DNA of 64,000 bases from Isoetes taiwanensis (taxonomy: Eukaryota > Streptophyta > Lycopodiopsida > Isoetales > Isoetaceae), in assembly GCA_021234155.1 (NCBI GenBank), contig JAJEKV010000002.1, forward strand, positions 20,042,480 through 20,106,479, read 5' to 3'. The notes under the pieces are model-generated. The model did not search any database. It was given only the letters and a program-made list of their open reading frames with translations, and was not told the origin of the DNA. A program made the translations under genes and the position numbers. Below are positions 23,561 to 35,920 of the stretch, one piece after another. Position 1 is the stretch's first letter. Every line of letters starts with the position of its first letter.

Positions 23561-25740
23561 GTCTCTATCATGAAGAGGTTTCACTGCACGTCTACAATCA
23601 CGATGATTCACAACTCTATCTCGACTTCCACCTCCGCCTGTGATGTTAGGGTGATGAGCATGCCCGGTCATCAAGGGCATAAGGAGACGAGGGACTGGAC
23701 TTTATTGTCACAATAGATCTGAAGCTTGTTTTGAGGTTCTCCGGATTTGCACCGCCATCATTATGGACTTATATTGAGGGACGAGATAGATGCCGAGCAA
23801 TTCCTCTATCGCCGCAATTCTCCTCGACTTAAGATCACCTAAGCCGCCTTTACTCTGGAAAGCGGATTTTGTAAGGTGGAGAGGAACTGCCACCCAAGCC
23901 CCCTTAAAGTTTACAGAAAGCCCTCAAGCCTCGCGGCTAAATCTTCTTCCTACCATACCTTGAATAACCAAGAGTACCCTCCGGGATTCTCGTGACATTT
24001 AGGTGTGGGCTCTACCGCTGGCCATTGGATGCTGGGCCGCAGCAAAGAAAGGACGGTCCTCCTCTATGATCTTAAGTGAGCATTGCCGTGGATGACTTCG
24101 ACTCTACTACATACACCGGGTTGCATCCTCACCTGGCTGAGAACTTGTTGGCATAATGTGCCAGAAGAACGTGAGCCCGCTGAGACTCTTTTGTCACTTC
24201 GCAGCTTCTTATCGATCGAATACCCCAAATGAGGAGCACTTTGTACCGAGCGCAGCCTCCTTGGTCATCCGGCTTGCAATCATGCAAATCACCGGCCATG
24301 GAGAGAGGTGGATAAAAATATAAGCATCTTTGGGACAATTCAAAGTTACCTTAGGGAATACAAGGAAGAAGCAGAGAGGAGAGGATCCCCTCAGCCAATC
24401 CTGACAGAAGCTTGAGACCTCCAGGATCTCCTTCGATAGGGCAATGGGCAACCATGTGCCCCGATTCTCAAAATTTCTTCGCAAGGTGAGGTATTTACCT
24501 TCTCCAAGAACCTAGGGCCTTCTCCTCAAGCTTCCTTCGGGTAAGTGCTTCATGCCACATCCACTTTGCATGGGGTCATAAGAAGATAGACTACCACCAC
24601 CACCAATTACATTGGTCCACCGTAGATTCATATGCCAAAAGATTGGGGACGCGGGCGGCCATGCACATGACTCTTGTGGCGGTACCACACCTCGGCTGGC
24701 CACCCGTGAGGCGTTAAAATGAGATCTCCGCTTAGCCCCAAGGCTACCTTTGATGCTTTCTGACGCCCACCTCCCCTCTCTATGGATCTAAGAGGGAGGG
24801 ACCTAGTTCCTATTATATTTCACATACATTCACCGCCAGATAGTTGTAAAATTTGGACTTGGCATCTCTGCTTACACATTTTGGCCAGGCGCCATTTTCT
24901 TTATGATCTATTATTATTATTGTGTTAAATGAATGCATAATTAAATCGCTTTCTTACATTAGATACTTCCTCAGATCTATTAGAGCTTGTGAGTGGTAAG
25001 AAAAATTGTGCAATGTTCTATATTCATTCCTATCGCCTTTGCGACGAGGGACTCAAGAATATGAAGAAAGAATTACCGCCCGAAAGGAGATTCCAGACCA
25101 CTGTGATTATGGCCAGCGGTATGGGGGAGTGCCCCAGGAATGGGACGGTAAGGTTTACTACGAGGGTAGGGGAACCCCAGAGAGCCGAGAGCCCCAGATC
25201 CAAAAAGGGGTTGGAAGTAATTAACATTCTCGCAGAACGGCCTTTGAGGAATCTTGAAGCAAACCTTCTCACGCATTACGGGACTATTGGGATATGATAG
25301 CGATGAAGCTTTTTGGTTTATCGCCATCACTTTGTGGCGATTTTATTATGCTGCCAAGGAGGCTTTAATCTCTTATCATTAGCCCCACATACGACTATCA
25401 ACTCCGCTATCATCTGTGCCTGGGCTCGCTACAAGCTAGCTCGTGGCTGTACGTGAAAAGCGCCCGGCTACTTCTATCTTAGTGTAGGCCTTTACAACTT
25501 TCAGGCATGGTCCCTCAGCTTTATTTTCTATGTTATGTGTGAGTTGGAAAAAAATTGCCCCATGTAAAGTATCTACTCAGATATATAACTTTGAGTTGTA
25601 ACCGCTGCTCAATGTAATGACTGCTCTCACTTGTACAAAAGATCTTTCTATTGTATGATCTTCTTTGGTGAGACTCTTCCTGGATGACACTATAATTTTC
25701 CTTATACCTTTTTATGCTCACTATAGATTCAAGTGTAACG
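23561..25740 (+). other. Leader of Element 2 between LTR and gag
   Basis: Co-linear with 9,991-12,320 of Element 1. The block from 25,046 (GTQEYEERIT-like frame) to 25,300 is the best conserved part and keeps an open frame of about 70 codons; it is rich in Glu, Arg and aromatic residues and could be an upstream gag exon. 'aggaggctttaatctcttatcattagc'-type sequence at 25,357 matches 11,870 and, more loosely, 62,195 in Element 3. Confidence 0.5.
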
Positions 25741-25789
25741 AACTACCAAGTGGTGACACTGCACGCTAGGCAGCATTAACACCCTCAGC

Positions 25790-26990
25790 AAGAACTAATG
25801 TTGGATGAAGCCACAAATTAGTTGAGCTGCAACTATGTCTTGAATGCCAACCCACCGCAGCTTCCATGTGAGAATGGGCCTGGAAGTTATTCCCTCGCTA
25901 TCGCCAGGGGTTCAATTCACCCCGTTGTGCCCACTCTTTGCACCTCAACCAAGCCCCCGTACCCGCACGGAAGGAAGCACCATTCCAAACTTCATCAAGT
26001 TCCTCAAGGGATAGTGCTACATCTTCACCATCAGCCACTTCAGGTCCTCTCGGAGACGCCCGGATCATCCGTGACCATGCAAAGCCGGACAAAGAGTACC
26101 GTGAAGACGGTTGATGATACTGGCCATAAGATATGGAAAACAGAAATTGGCCCGGCTTGATGGGAAATCTAGAGGCTGGCTGAATGCGTAGTCCTGGTTG
26201 GACGAGATGAAGGAGTTTGGGAAAACTTACGGCATGACAAAAAGATACGAAAGGTTGCCACCACAAACTCATGTGAGCGCCTCAGATGGTGGAAGGGCTA
26301 TGCCGCAGCCAAGCATCCTGGATAGAAGGCATGCACCTCGAAGCTTGCCAAAGTTTTAAGTCGCATTATGTGCCTCGTGCACACAAATGCCAACAAATCC
26401 GCACCTTTTGGCTGTGCTAGAGCAGAAAGGCATGTCGGGCTTCAGCCTACTAATCGATGAATTCATGCGCTTGAAGCCGTATGTGCCGTGAATGAATGAA
26501 AAGAGGGCTGTGGGTGGCTACATTGAAGGGTTGGCCCTATCAATTAAACGAATGGTTAAGGCCATAGACCAAATCAGTTGGGTGTAGGCTGAGGCTAAGG
26601 CATTGGAGCCTCGAGGAGGACACACCAAGAAACCAGCACTACACCCCCGCCTCTTTACCGCAGCCCACTGGCCCACACCTTACAAACCCCGCTTCACTAA
26701 GTCTGTGGGCCTCTCTGTAACTCTTACTTACGCCGTGAAAAAGAAGTCACCTTCAACATGCCCGACAAACCAACAATGTCGATATGGTTCGAACATCTTA
26801 CGCCTATTCCCAAAGAGGCTCGGTGAACAAAGGCCCGCCGAGATAAGGCATGTTACGTGTGAGGCGGCCCGGCACTTCATGCGTAATTGCCCTTATGTCA
26901 TTAATGCATCAGCATACTAGCCATGGCCGATCTCGACCTCGAGTCGACACTACCTGTTGAGGAGGAGGCCCCGAATACATTCACGGGTGA
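25790..26990 (+). pseudogene. gag of Element 2, broken
   Basis: Nucleocapsid and capsid region. In order: a conserved block at 26,155-26,320, then the MNEKRA-like block at 26,491, then a degenerate CCHC zinc knuckle at 26,850-26,893, where the end HFMRNCP is intact (spacing H-x4-C) but the first half has lost its second Cys by a small frameshift. The knuckle lies about 200 bp before protease, as usual. The plus-strand open frame at 26,603-26,920 covers the end of gag. Stops upstream rule out a full product. Confidence 0.75.
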
Positions 26991-27059
26991 GTCCCATATC
27001 CTGTACCATTGAAACCGAAATGCCGGAAAGTCAGCTCGCCATTATTTCCACCATAGGTC

Positions 27060-27690
27060 AAGTGCAACAGCAAACCTTTTATAATTATGATGATATGGGT
27101 AGTACAATGCTAATTTTGTTTCTCCTAGAATGGTGCTCCAGGTATTGCGCTTGAAACTTTTGAGAGATCCCGACCGAAAACCCGTCAATTTTAGCTGGTA
27201 AGATCACACACTCATGGCCGCTGACAATCCTTAAGATGCAGCTTGCCAGTGGCACCGCTGTCTTGGGTGCCAAGATAATGGATATTGGCAAATATGATCT
27301 GATTGTTGGTATGAATTCTTAGCATCTCTAGCCAATATAGATCATGAAACGGGAAGTTACCTTCAACGCCGCTAACGGAGCCCGCTGACTATAAAAGGTG
27401 ACTCCTTAAAACCCCATTATGCGTTTATCACCATCGTGCAATTAGATAAGGCTATACATAAAGATAAGTTGCTTTGCATTATTAGACTTGCCTCCATTGA
27501 ACTGGCGCCAAGCATAAGCAAGTAGTTGACACTCCTTGCCGGCGGGATTCGTCAATCTCTCCCGAGAATTCAGCCGCATCTTTTCCGTGAGGAGATCCGT
27601 AAGCCTCCTTTAGAGGAGTAGAATGTGATAGCTTTGGAACCAGGTACTAAGCCTACTTAGCGTCTGCATCGCATGAGTCCCCCTCGAGCT
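27060..27690 (+). pseudogene. Aspartic protease region of Element 2
   Basis: The active-site stretch reads DMGSTM at 27,092-27,109, where the family norm is Asp-Thr-Gly. The next residues LILFLLEW match FSSLEW in Element 3. 'ggatattggcaaatatgatc' at 27,280 follows at the expected distance. The remainder to 27,690 is the decayed linker to RT. Confidence 0.75.
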
Positions 27691-27694
27691 GGCA

Positions 27695-28400
27695 GAGCTT
27701 AAGAAGCAACTTCGTGAGTTATTAAACCTAGGTTTTATTACGCATAGTGTTTCGCCTTGGCCCTATCCTTTTGTTAAGAAAAAGCATGGCCTTTGAGATG
27801 TAATATTGACTATAGGCAGCTCAATAAGCATACCATCAAGAATCGCTACGGCCGGGCGCGTGATGATCTAATGGACCAACAGTAAGGGGCCAAGCATTTC
27901 AAAGATTGATTTATGCCCGGATATCATCAACAAGGATTAAGGAGGAGGACATTCATAACTGCTGCGACTAGATATGTGGCATATATTACTGCTATGCCTT
28001 TTTGATATCCAATGCCCCTCGCGAACGCTTATGTTAATGAATGATGTCTTCCCGACAATACTTGGATGATTTTGTTGTTATTTTCTTTGACGACATTCTC
28101 ATCTATAGTAGGACCCCTCGAGGAGATGAGAAACATCTTCTGCTGGTCTCTAGTGCCAAGACGCCATCGCCTCTTGCCAAGTTCTCTAAATGCAAGTTTG
28201 CTACTCCTAAGGTGGGATTATTTGGGACATATCATTTTCAGCAAGGCAGAGGGCATTGCTACGTGATCCAAAGAAAGATAGAGGCAAAGAAGGGATTGGC
28301 CTATTCCGTGCACGTTTCGTAAGTCCCAGCTCTTAGGACTAGCAGATACACGGAATTTGTTAAGGATTTTGCAAAGATTGCCTAATTTTACCGGGATCTC
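27695..28400 (+). pseudogene. Reverse transcriptase of Element 2, active site intact
   Basis: An in-frame stretch from 27,695 reads [10 protein letters not shown], then [10 protein letters not shown], then PFVKKKHG near 27,767-27,790. After frameshifts, the frame beginning at 28,041 shows YLDDFVVIFFDDILIYSR, with the catalytic adjacent Asp pair at 28,089-28,094, then DEKHL and AKFSKC (about 28,175), then a GLFGTYHF thumb segment. The catalytic motif is what is expected of a functional Ty3/gypsy RT, unlike Element 1. The domain as a whole is nevertheless disrupted: stops lie between 27,800 and 28,040. Confidence 0.92.
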
Positions 28401-28890
28401 ACAAAGCACGAAGGTGAAGGACCGGATTGAACATTGGAAAGCAAAGGTCCGTAGGTTTTAGCAGCCTATGGATGCTTAACGCCAAAGACTACCCTCACAT
28501 TGCCCGATCATAAAAAGGATAAATTAGTAGCAATCTGATGCCAAGAAATTGCTACCTGCGGAGTCCTAATGCAGGAAGGAGGTTATTTCGCCTATGATTC
28601 AAGAAAATGAACGAGGGCAGAGCAGCCATACCCACCATGATCGAATTGTTAGCCGCTGTCCATGCTCTCTCGGATATGGAGACACTACTCTTCTTTGGTA
28701 GAAGATTTCAGCTGGATAATGGATCATCAAAGTCTCCAAGTACTTTATCCACCCAGCCAAATCTCAATCTTCACGAGAAGATGATGGAATTTCTGAGGAG
28801 TATGGACCTGAGATTATGTATAAGCCCCGGGAAACACAATGTGGTTGGCGGATGCATTGTCACGCCCATCCCTTGGTAACCCGAACTCCA
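28400..28890 (+). pseudogene. RNase H domain of Element 2
   Basis: Signatures in order: GVLMQEGGYF then AYDSRKMNE across 28,559-28,613, IELLAAVHAL about 28,640, RRFQLDNG about 28,700 (the conserved Asp), TQPNLN about 28,753 and GKHNVV about 28,829. The open frame 28,607-28,879 covers most of it. A small frameshift near 28,845 spoils the usual NVVADALS ending. Confidence 0.85.
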
Positions 28891-28899
28891 TGTAATGCA

Positions 28900-29985
28900 A
28901 TTTCTACACCACCAAAGGAGTTTGAAACAGATAGAACACTTGGCCAATGATCCCGAAGTTCTCGGATGTTTGGGATAGTTTAGCTAAGGAAGCTCGACAG
29001 ATAAAAGAGCGTGAAGCTTCCGCTCTCAGAGAAGAAACAAGGCAACTTGTTGTATTACAAGGATAAGTTGTGTGTACCGAGACTTCAGAGCACGCAAGCT
29101 CATTCCTCCATGACACGACAACAGCCCATAGCCGACATGCAGTTTTATGAAGACCTGCTACTTTAAGATCCGGCCCGCTTATTTTGGCTCGATGAAGAAG
29201 CGACATTGCCGATACATTAAGCAGCGGTCAAGTGTCAACAAACCAAGGCTGAGCAATTAAAGATTCCGTGAGAGTTGCGCCGCTGGACGTGTCTACTAAG
29301 TGGGGAAGTGATAACCATGGACTTCATTGTGGGCCTTCCACGCATTCGTGGATATGATGGTAATGTCGTAGTGGTCGGCTAAATTGCTCTTAAAATGGCT
29401 CATTTCTTGCCATGTCGTGACACGGATACGCCTCTTCGATATCGCTCGCTATTTGGGAAGCGAGATTCATTGCAATGTAATGCCACGAAGTTATTGTATC
29501 CGGACAGGATCCCAAATTTGTAAGTGCATTCGAAAGATTTCTTTGCCACCATCCGCATCAAGCTTACAGGAGTAATGCATATCATCCTCGCATCTAATGG
29601 CCTAATGTGAGCGTAACACCCAATCACATTATAGAAGATAAGTGCTACGAGTTATGTGTGGAGTAAGCAATCACAATGGGTTTAATTATATTTATCCTAC
29701 CGAGTTTGCTCATAACAAGATAGAAATCAGAGTCTTCCGTAATGTCTCCCTTCATGATAAATTATGGTTACCAATGCCTTACGCTCCCCGACACATGGCA
29801 TAATCTCGCTTCTAAGGTGGAGGTTTCACAACTCCTCTTGGAAATGCAAGTCTTGGTTGAAGAAGTTCGTGGTTACTTCAACAGCCGTGACGCAATTGCC
29901 AAAAAGTGTAGCGGATAAGGCCGTAACCCCAATGAAGTTTTCCTGTGGGTGAATCACCCGGCTTAAGATTAAGGTAAATAGCTGC
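28900..29985 (+). pseudogene. Integrase of Element 2, left part
   Basis: LLYYKDKLCVP at 29,047-29,079 marks the amino-terminal part, and a degraded FW...KK block follows at about 29,178. The core has MDFIVGLPRIRGYDGN from 29,317, containing the first catalytic Asp, and a GQDPKF word near 29,502. The later VADKAVTPMKFSCG block (about 29,905-29,950) matches the carboxy-terminal part of chromovirus-type integrases. The reading continues into LKIKV-like residues and is then cut at about 29,985 by the nested insertion; the missing remainder is at 51,894. Frameshifts are present. Confidence 0.88.
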
Positions 29986-30026
29986 TTCTTAGAGCCTAGT
30001 TGAACTCCAACACAGTAGAGGAACAA

Positions 30027-30110
30027 GTTTACCAAGGAGGAGGCCGCCTTGAGCTCTCCTCTTTGTGGCTGTCGCGATGCCTCTCCTCCTTAGGAGGCTT
30101 GGTCTCACGC
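30027..30110. repeat. Inverted repeat at left end of the insertion
   Basis: 'accaaggaggaggcc' at 30,031 is followed by a near reverse complement, 'cctctcctccttaggaggcttggt', at about 30,080. The first arm resembles the stretch after the G-rich tract of other units (for example 41,079), and the second arm is the same stretch inverted. This is where the + orientation sequence of the first 40-60 bases gives way to the inverted T/G-rich segment. Confidence 0.6.
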
Positions 30111-31748
30111 AGAGGCTTTCTTCGCAGCATATCTTTCATGCTTAACTTTTTTTATTGATGGTCGGCTTTGCCGCCTTCTTGACTGCGTCTCGGGCACATT
30201 GTATATTTCTCGCGGGTACTTTGTTCCTCCCGCTGCTTCTTCTCGTGATATGATACTCGCGGCTTATTTTCAACTCCTCATAACTGAGAGTCGGGCCATG
30301 ATCGCTTTTATTGTTTCCACTATGTTATGCTCCTTGAACAATCGCTAAGCAATCCATAGCCTTGCCTCTACTAATTTTTGTGTAGCTTAGGGTTTGGCGG
30401 ATTACAACCGCAGGAAAGGGACCAAATAATTTAAACTGGCCAACGACGCCATCGGGCCGCATTAAAATTTTAAGAGATGGTTATGAGGTAAGTGCCGTGA
30501 TTTCGGATGCCACCGGTAGAAAGGTCCATATGGCTTCAATCAATTTGAGTTTGTTCTCTAAAGGTTAGATTCCTATTTCTTTCTCAAATATAAAGTAAGT
30601 TTTGGTTTTCCTCATATGCTATTGTTGTTCAACGATCGATCAGTAACACTAATAGGGTCTCATCGACTTGCGTCTTTCTTACATACTTGATAGCCTTTCT
30701 TCTTCTATATAGTAGTTCCATGGATATATTTTCGCGGCAGATTTCTTCTGCTACAGATTTAATAAAGTGGCACCACACAGCCTTGTCATACTCTATATAT
30801 CTCGGGAATTTTATATAACGCTTTTTGTCGGGTTTCTAGTAATAAATGTACGTTGTTTGTTCATTTTAAATTCCCCTATGTAACATGCAAGAGTTTTATT
30901 ATTTCATGTATAGCCTTCCATTTTGCTGCTGAAAGCCATCTCGCCACCTTAAATTTTGGAGTTCTTTTTATCACCATGCAAGCTAGCTAAATTCGAGTTC
31001 TCATTTCACCATCGTCCAAGCTTTATTGACCTTCTCCTGCTGCATAACGCTAGATTGGGTTCAAATTTATATGGCCTCGCTTTTGTTTCTGGAACATATT
31101 GCATGCAACTAGACCATTGTTTCAGATTCTCAGATTCAGCCAAGCATTTATTAGAGCTATTGTTCATATAGATAGAAATCAACATCCGCTGAGAGTTTCA
31201 CATCATCGCCACATCATAGAGCCCTTGTTGTTGTTGTTGTCTCGGGTGTCCGTGTAAATGCCAATCTGTAACTATGTACATCATAAGTCTTCTATTTGTG
31301 CCCTTATGTAGTTTGGAGTTCTTTAGTCATAGTCTAAGTTTTTCCTGTTGTGAATGGATCATTTCCTCTAAGCAGGCCATATTTTTTCCCCGGGTTGAGT
31401 CATTTGGATCTATCTTGTGCTTTCATGTCATATTTATAGAATATGATAGCATTTCTTTGTTGACTAATACTGGTCATGCTTAGCTTTCCTCTCATTGAGA
31501 AGATCTGCTGATGTGATTTCTTTGTTGTCCGGGGCTTATTAATTCTCGCGTAAACATGGCTCCATTGGAGTTTGTGACTTTGGACACTTTTATTGGAAGT
31601 GGTGGATTGTGAATTTTCCATTATCGGCTTTTGCAAGTAGATAATTTTGTGAGCCGGATGTTTGTGGATGCTTCATTCATTTATTTCAGCTGGTTCATAG
31701 TTTTCAAGAGCATTGAAAGTTTAGTTTCCAAAGATCGCCAAATGTTAA

Positions 31749-31970
31749 AATTACATCTCCATTTCTTGGTTTGAGAGCTCTTTGATCTTTTCCGTAAGTT
31801 TATTTTTACGTAAATATTGCTTCAATGTAGGAGGTTTTGTGAATCTGGATTTGAAAGTTTACTTCCCAGCGCTATCAAACTTTGCAGTTACAATTTTCCA
31901 TTTCCTGGATTAAGAGCACTTTGGTCTTTTCCAAGTTTGTTTTTATAGAGACATTGTTCCATCTAGGATG
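31749..31970. repeat. Two-copy tandem repeat, period about 137 bp
   Basis: The block 'ccatttcttggtttgagagc...gatcttttcc...tttatttttacg' at 31,749-31,835 recurs as 'ccatttcctggattaagagc...ggtcttttcc...tttgtttttata' at 31,885-31,970. Flanking 'tgtgaatctgga' and 'gtgaattttcc' words suggest a further partial copy upstream. Confidence 0.65.
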
Positions 31971-32700
31971 ATGAATATAGATACACACTGTGGAGCAGAT
32001 AGTGGATATGCCAGTTGCCACAGTTTAGATTGTTATTAGGCACCGCTTGAATTAAGAGACTTTGTGGGCATAATACAGTTTGCAAAGCAAATACTTGTAA
32101 AGCAATACTCGTAGATGTTTCATCTGTAGAGGATGGGCGGTGGTACGATATGGTTCCATTGGTGCAGTGGCAGGTTGTGGTCACGTTTGGAACAATGCTC
32201 TCGCCGTATGAACAGCAGTGTTGGTCGGGACAAGAGTTTCCAAGTTTTCCTAGTGGATTTGTTTAAATACAATTGGGTATGTTCATTATCATTATGCCTG
32301 TCCTTTATTCATTTCATGTTTCCATTTTCTATTGAACGTATTCTATTTTGATTGACGTACTTTGCTTGGTTATGAGTTTTTTAGGTTTGTATGTACTTTT
32401 CATTTTTACCAAACTGGTTTGATGATGACGTTCATACGTCTCTCTTCCCTTCTCATGGTTTTAATGTTGGTATGCCAGGAGTGATAGTTGATAAGCTGTT
32501 AATTGGTCTGTTTTGGCTTAGATGCTTTAGAGCTAGTATTTATCTCATCGATTCTCACCTAAGAGGTTTTGCATTCGTGGCCAACCTTCTTGCTCATAAT
32601 CTTGCTCAGTTTCTCATAATATTGGATGCATGGGTCCTTAGTTGTTCACGCTGTCTTGCAAAATTTCTTTGGGCCATTTACTTATGAGATATTCCCACTA

Positions 32701-33060
32701 GTGTTAGTCTATGTTGTTGCTCAAGGGTAATGATTTGGGGTGTCACTCCATATTTTATGTGAATTTCTTTGGGCAATTTGCTTTTGGTTATTTAAGGTGT
32801 TGTTAGTCTACAGAGTTAGTAATGAATTGGGGTATGCGAGATTTGAGTTTTCATAGTTCTCTTTATAAGGTTTGATGGGTTGTTAGTCTATGTTGTTGTC
32901 ACCAAGGGTAATGATTTGGGGTGTCAAATTCATTATTTGTGGCTACTTTGGTCAATTTGCTTTTAGGTAGTTAAGGTGGTGTTAGTCTTCGCAGTAGTAA
33001 TGAACTGGGGTATTGTTAGATTTGAGTTTTCATTAGTCCTCTTTTATGAGGTTTTAGTGG
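32701..33060. repeat. Two-copy tandem repeat, period about 180 bp, with half-length sub-repeat
   Basis: 'tgttagtctatgttgttg' followed by 'aagggtaatgatttggggtg' occurs at 32,702 and 32,881. In each copy a second half about 100 bp later again has 'gttagtct', 'gtaatgaa(c/t)tggggta' and 'agatttgagttttcat', so the unit itself looks duplicated. It lies in the T/G-rich segment. Confidence 0.75.
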
Positions 33061-34858
33061 TTTGTTTAGGTTTGCATATGCCTCGCATGGTCAGAGTTTG
33101 CTGTGTTTTCATTGTGTTGCCCAATTCTAGTATGAATATTTTTCTCTGGTTGACTATAGTTGGGCCTATGACCATAAATTTTAGTCTCAATATTGGCCAC
33201 ATTCTCAATAGTTGTAGTCTATAGTTGTTATGATACTCTTCTATATCTTCAAAGATTGAGTTCCCATGCATGCTTTTTAGTAGTCGGTTCTAGGTAGGAA
33301 GACTTTCAATAGAGCAGCCTAGTTGTTGTTAGGGTCCTTAGCTTTTATGGTGGATGCACCTTTGTGCAACCTTGTCTCATTTTCTAGCTTACAAGTTTTT
33401 GGCAGGGGCAACTTGAGTTCTGCTAGAGAGAGGTTTGGTCAATCTAAGGGGGAGGATCCAAGCAGCACATGTTAAGCCACTTTCCCTTTATGCATGTCAT
33501 TTGAGGTTCTTGTGCTTTTTAAGTCGTCTTGTCTTATTTGCCTTATGTTTGCTATTAGAGTACATATTATGTGCTACTTTGTTAGTGTCCAATTTTCTTT
33601 CTCAAGTCTTATTTCGTCAAGTTCGTGGTTTTATTCTTGCTCCTTTGTGGTTTCTTTACTCGAGCCCCCGGTCATTTTATTGCCAAATATTTTAGTACAC
33701 TTGCAATTCTGCTCGACCACTTACATTGCCTATTTTGCAACGCTCATTCCTTAGGTTAGGTCTTGTATGTATCGCCATATTTTAATTTCTCTCGTTTGAT
33801 CTTTTCATTAGAGTCGAGATTTATTCTTCTCCATTTTATTTTGTCAAAGAGATGGAATGACCTTTGGAGTAGGTGTGGAGAATGACTTCTTACTTATTGA
33901 TAGAAGTTCAGCTAGGAGACCTCCTTTGATCTCTAATCCCCCTTAGTTGCTCATAGTATTTGGGCTTGAAAGTTTGCAATGGCATGTCACTTGCAGTTCT
34001 TTGGTCGTATAGTTCTTGATATGACGTAATAGTACTTTCTATCTATCTATCAAGCTATCTCTTTGGAGAATTTGGAGTTTAGTTTTCTTTCTGCTTGTGT
34101 AGACTCATTTGTGTTTGCAGAGTTCTTGTTTTTAGTCCACTTCTCATTAGATCTTTTCAAATCACTTTTCTAGTTTTCTCTAGAGTTGTTTGTTACATGA
34201 TTGGTGCAAGAGGCATCTTCAGTTGGTGTTACTTTCTCTGCCTTTGTTGCGGAATTCTGGTGTTTCCATTCTTTGCATTTTGAGGTTTTGTGGTTTTTGG
34301 ACACTTGTTTGTACTCGTGATATTTTGGTTTGATGGAGCCTTTTTGTTTAGGGTCCACTCATTTTCTAGTGAGTGAATATAAGAAATTATTTTTCTTAGT
34401 GAGGAACATGTTGTGCTCTGAGCCTTCAATTGCAATAAGGGTGGTGGTTTGGTCAGGTGTAGTCCCTACCCCCTTGTGGATGGAGTCAGAGTTTGAGCTT
34501 TTGGCATCCTTTGATGTTTTTTAGTGAGTCAAGTCCCCGCTACATGATTCCTTTCTACTTGATGTTCCCTTCCCCTTGCACTTTTATTTCATTTGTGAGA
34601 TGGTCTAGGATTGAATTTTTTCAAAGCAATGTTTTGAGTTGTTAAGGTTAGATATTATGCTAGCAGCTTTGCGTGTTATCATAGTATTCTTTTTAGTATC
34701 TTTTGTTGTTTGATGTAGTCCTCGGTCTCTTGCTCCCACCGCTTTCCGGCTTTGCCTTTGTGGTTCCTGGGCAGGTGATATTTGTAAGCCCCTAATCTCT
34801 AGACATTTAGTTTTTATCATTTCTATTTTCAAAGATGTTGTTTTGTTGTGTTGATTTG

Positions 34859-35036
34859 AGTGCAACTAGGTTTCTAGAAGTGCGATGATTCATGCTTTGG
34901 AGATTAGTGCATAACCGCTTTCTGAGGCTAGCTGGAGAGAGTCCTCGCATATTTATAGCCTTGCTGCGCTTCTCTTTATCTTCATCACCCGCCTTTGAGC
35001 CTTCCTCTTTGTGGTCGTGATGCCCCACCCTCCCCT
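34859..35036 (-). repeat. Inverted copy of the insertion's boundary module
   Basis: Read on the minus strand: G-rich tract (complement of ccccaccctcccc at 35,023-35,035), 'aggaaggctc', then, about 150 bases on, 'cttctagaaacctagttgca'. The order and spacing equal those of the + modules at 39,783 and 41,058. It is the key evidence that the T/G-rich block is an inversion of the A/C-rich family. Confidence 0.65.
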
Positions 35037-35747
35037 TTTAGTTTTGAAATTCCGCCGTTGTAGTAGTGTTGTAACCTTATGTTGAAGTTTTCAGCCAATG
35101 TCTTAGTTTTTCTTGACTTTTGATCTTGTAGAGGGTACCTTTACACTGGCCGGAGGCTCTCAATGCCAAGCATTGTTGTTGGGGTAAATTCAGGTCTCTG
35201 AATGCCGGATTTAAGTGGGACGCATGTTGAGGGTTCGCGCCCATAGTGTGGCCCTCGTGATGCCAAAGATATGGTGGCCTTTGTGCCAAGATTGGGGTCC
35301 TATCAGGTTTCTTTGTTCCTTTGCAGATTTTTGTGCTCAAAGATGGATGTGGAAACGCCCTCCTTTTGCGTGGTTTTATGCAGACTCTGGCATGTTGAGT
35401 CGTATATGACATTAGCAACGGCGCCCAAATTTTATGTACTTATTTTGAGTTTTGGACTTTTATGGTAAGCCTAATGTCTTTTGTATGGTTTCCCAAAACT
35501 CTACACATCAAGGAGCGCAAAAATGGCATCCCTAAAGTTATAAAATGTAACCTTAATCCTTAGGGATATGTACACTTGGTTATTATCTGCATTGTAAAGA
35601 ATGCAAAAAGAGCTTTTAGCTCTGGCTAAATAGCACATGAACCAAAAACTCTTAGCGAAAGGCTAGTGAATCGCCAAGACAAGCTCCCCACAACACGAAG
35701 TTAGGGGCCTGAAACATGAAATGCAAAAACCTGCCATAGCGGTGCAA

Positions 35748-35920
35748 GGGTGGGTGGGCGACAATTAACCAAAGGGGAGAGGCTATTAGATCTACCGATA
35801 AGGATGAATCATGACAAGATGGATATATATACTAGAGAGACTCCTTCAATCATTAGCTCATAGGCGCATTTATCTCAGCTTATCTTGAAACTACAAATCA
35901 TACTTCTAGGAGCCTAGTTG
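35748..35920 (+). repeat. Boundary module copy 1 (G-tract to unit start)
   Basis: gggtgggtggg at 35,748-35,758, 'aaccaaaggggagaggct' at 35,768, 'tctcagcttatc' near 35,873, 'aaatcatacttctagg' and 'agcctagttg' at 35,911-35,920. Together these form the recurring module of the insertion family. It may be a short LTR between a polypurine-like tract and a primer-binding-like site. Confidence 0.6.

Larger units (their letters stand above)
30060..35450 (-). repeat. T/G-rich segment: inverted orientation of the insertion family
   Basis: Composition flips relative to the A/C-rich part after 35,450. The inversion is supported by one clear module: the reverse complement of 34,855-35,036 gives a G-rich tract, an 'aggaaggctcaaa' stretch, 'cttctagaaacctagttgca' and 'ctcaaatcaacacaac', in the same order as the + units at 41,058-41,270. 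No protein domain was recognised; the plus-strand frames of 60-100 codons are hydrophobic by composition only. Confidence 0.65.
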
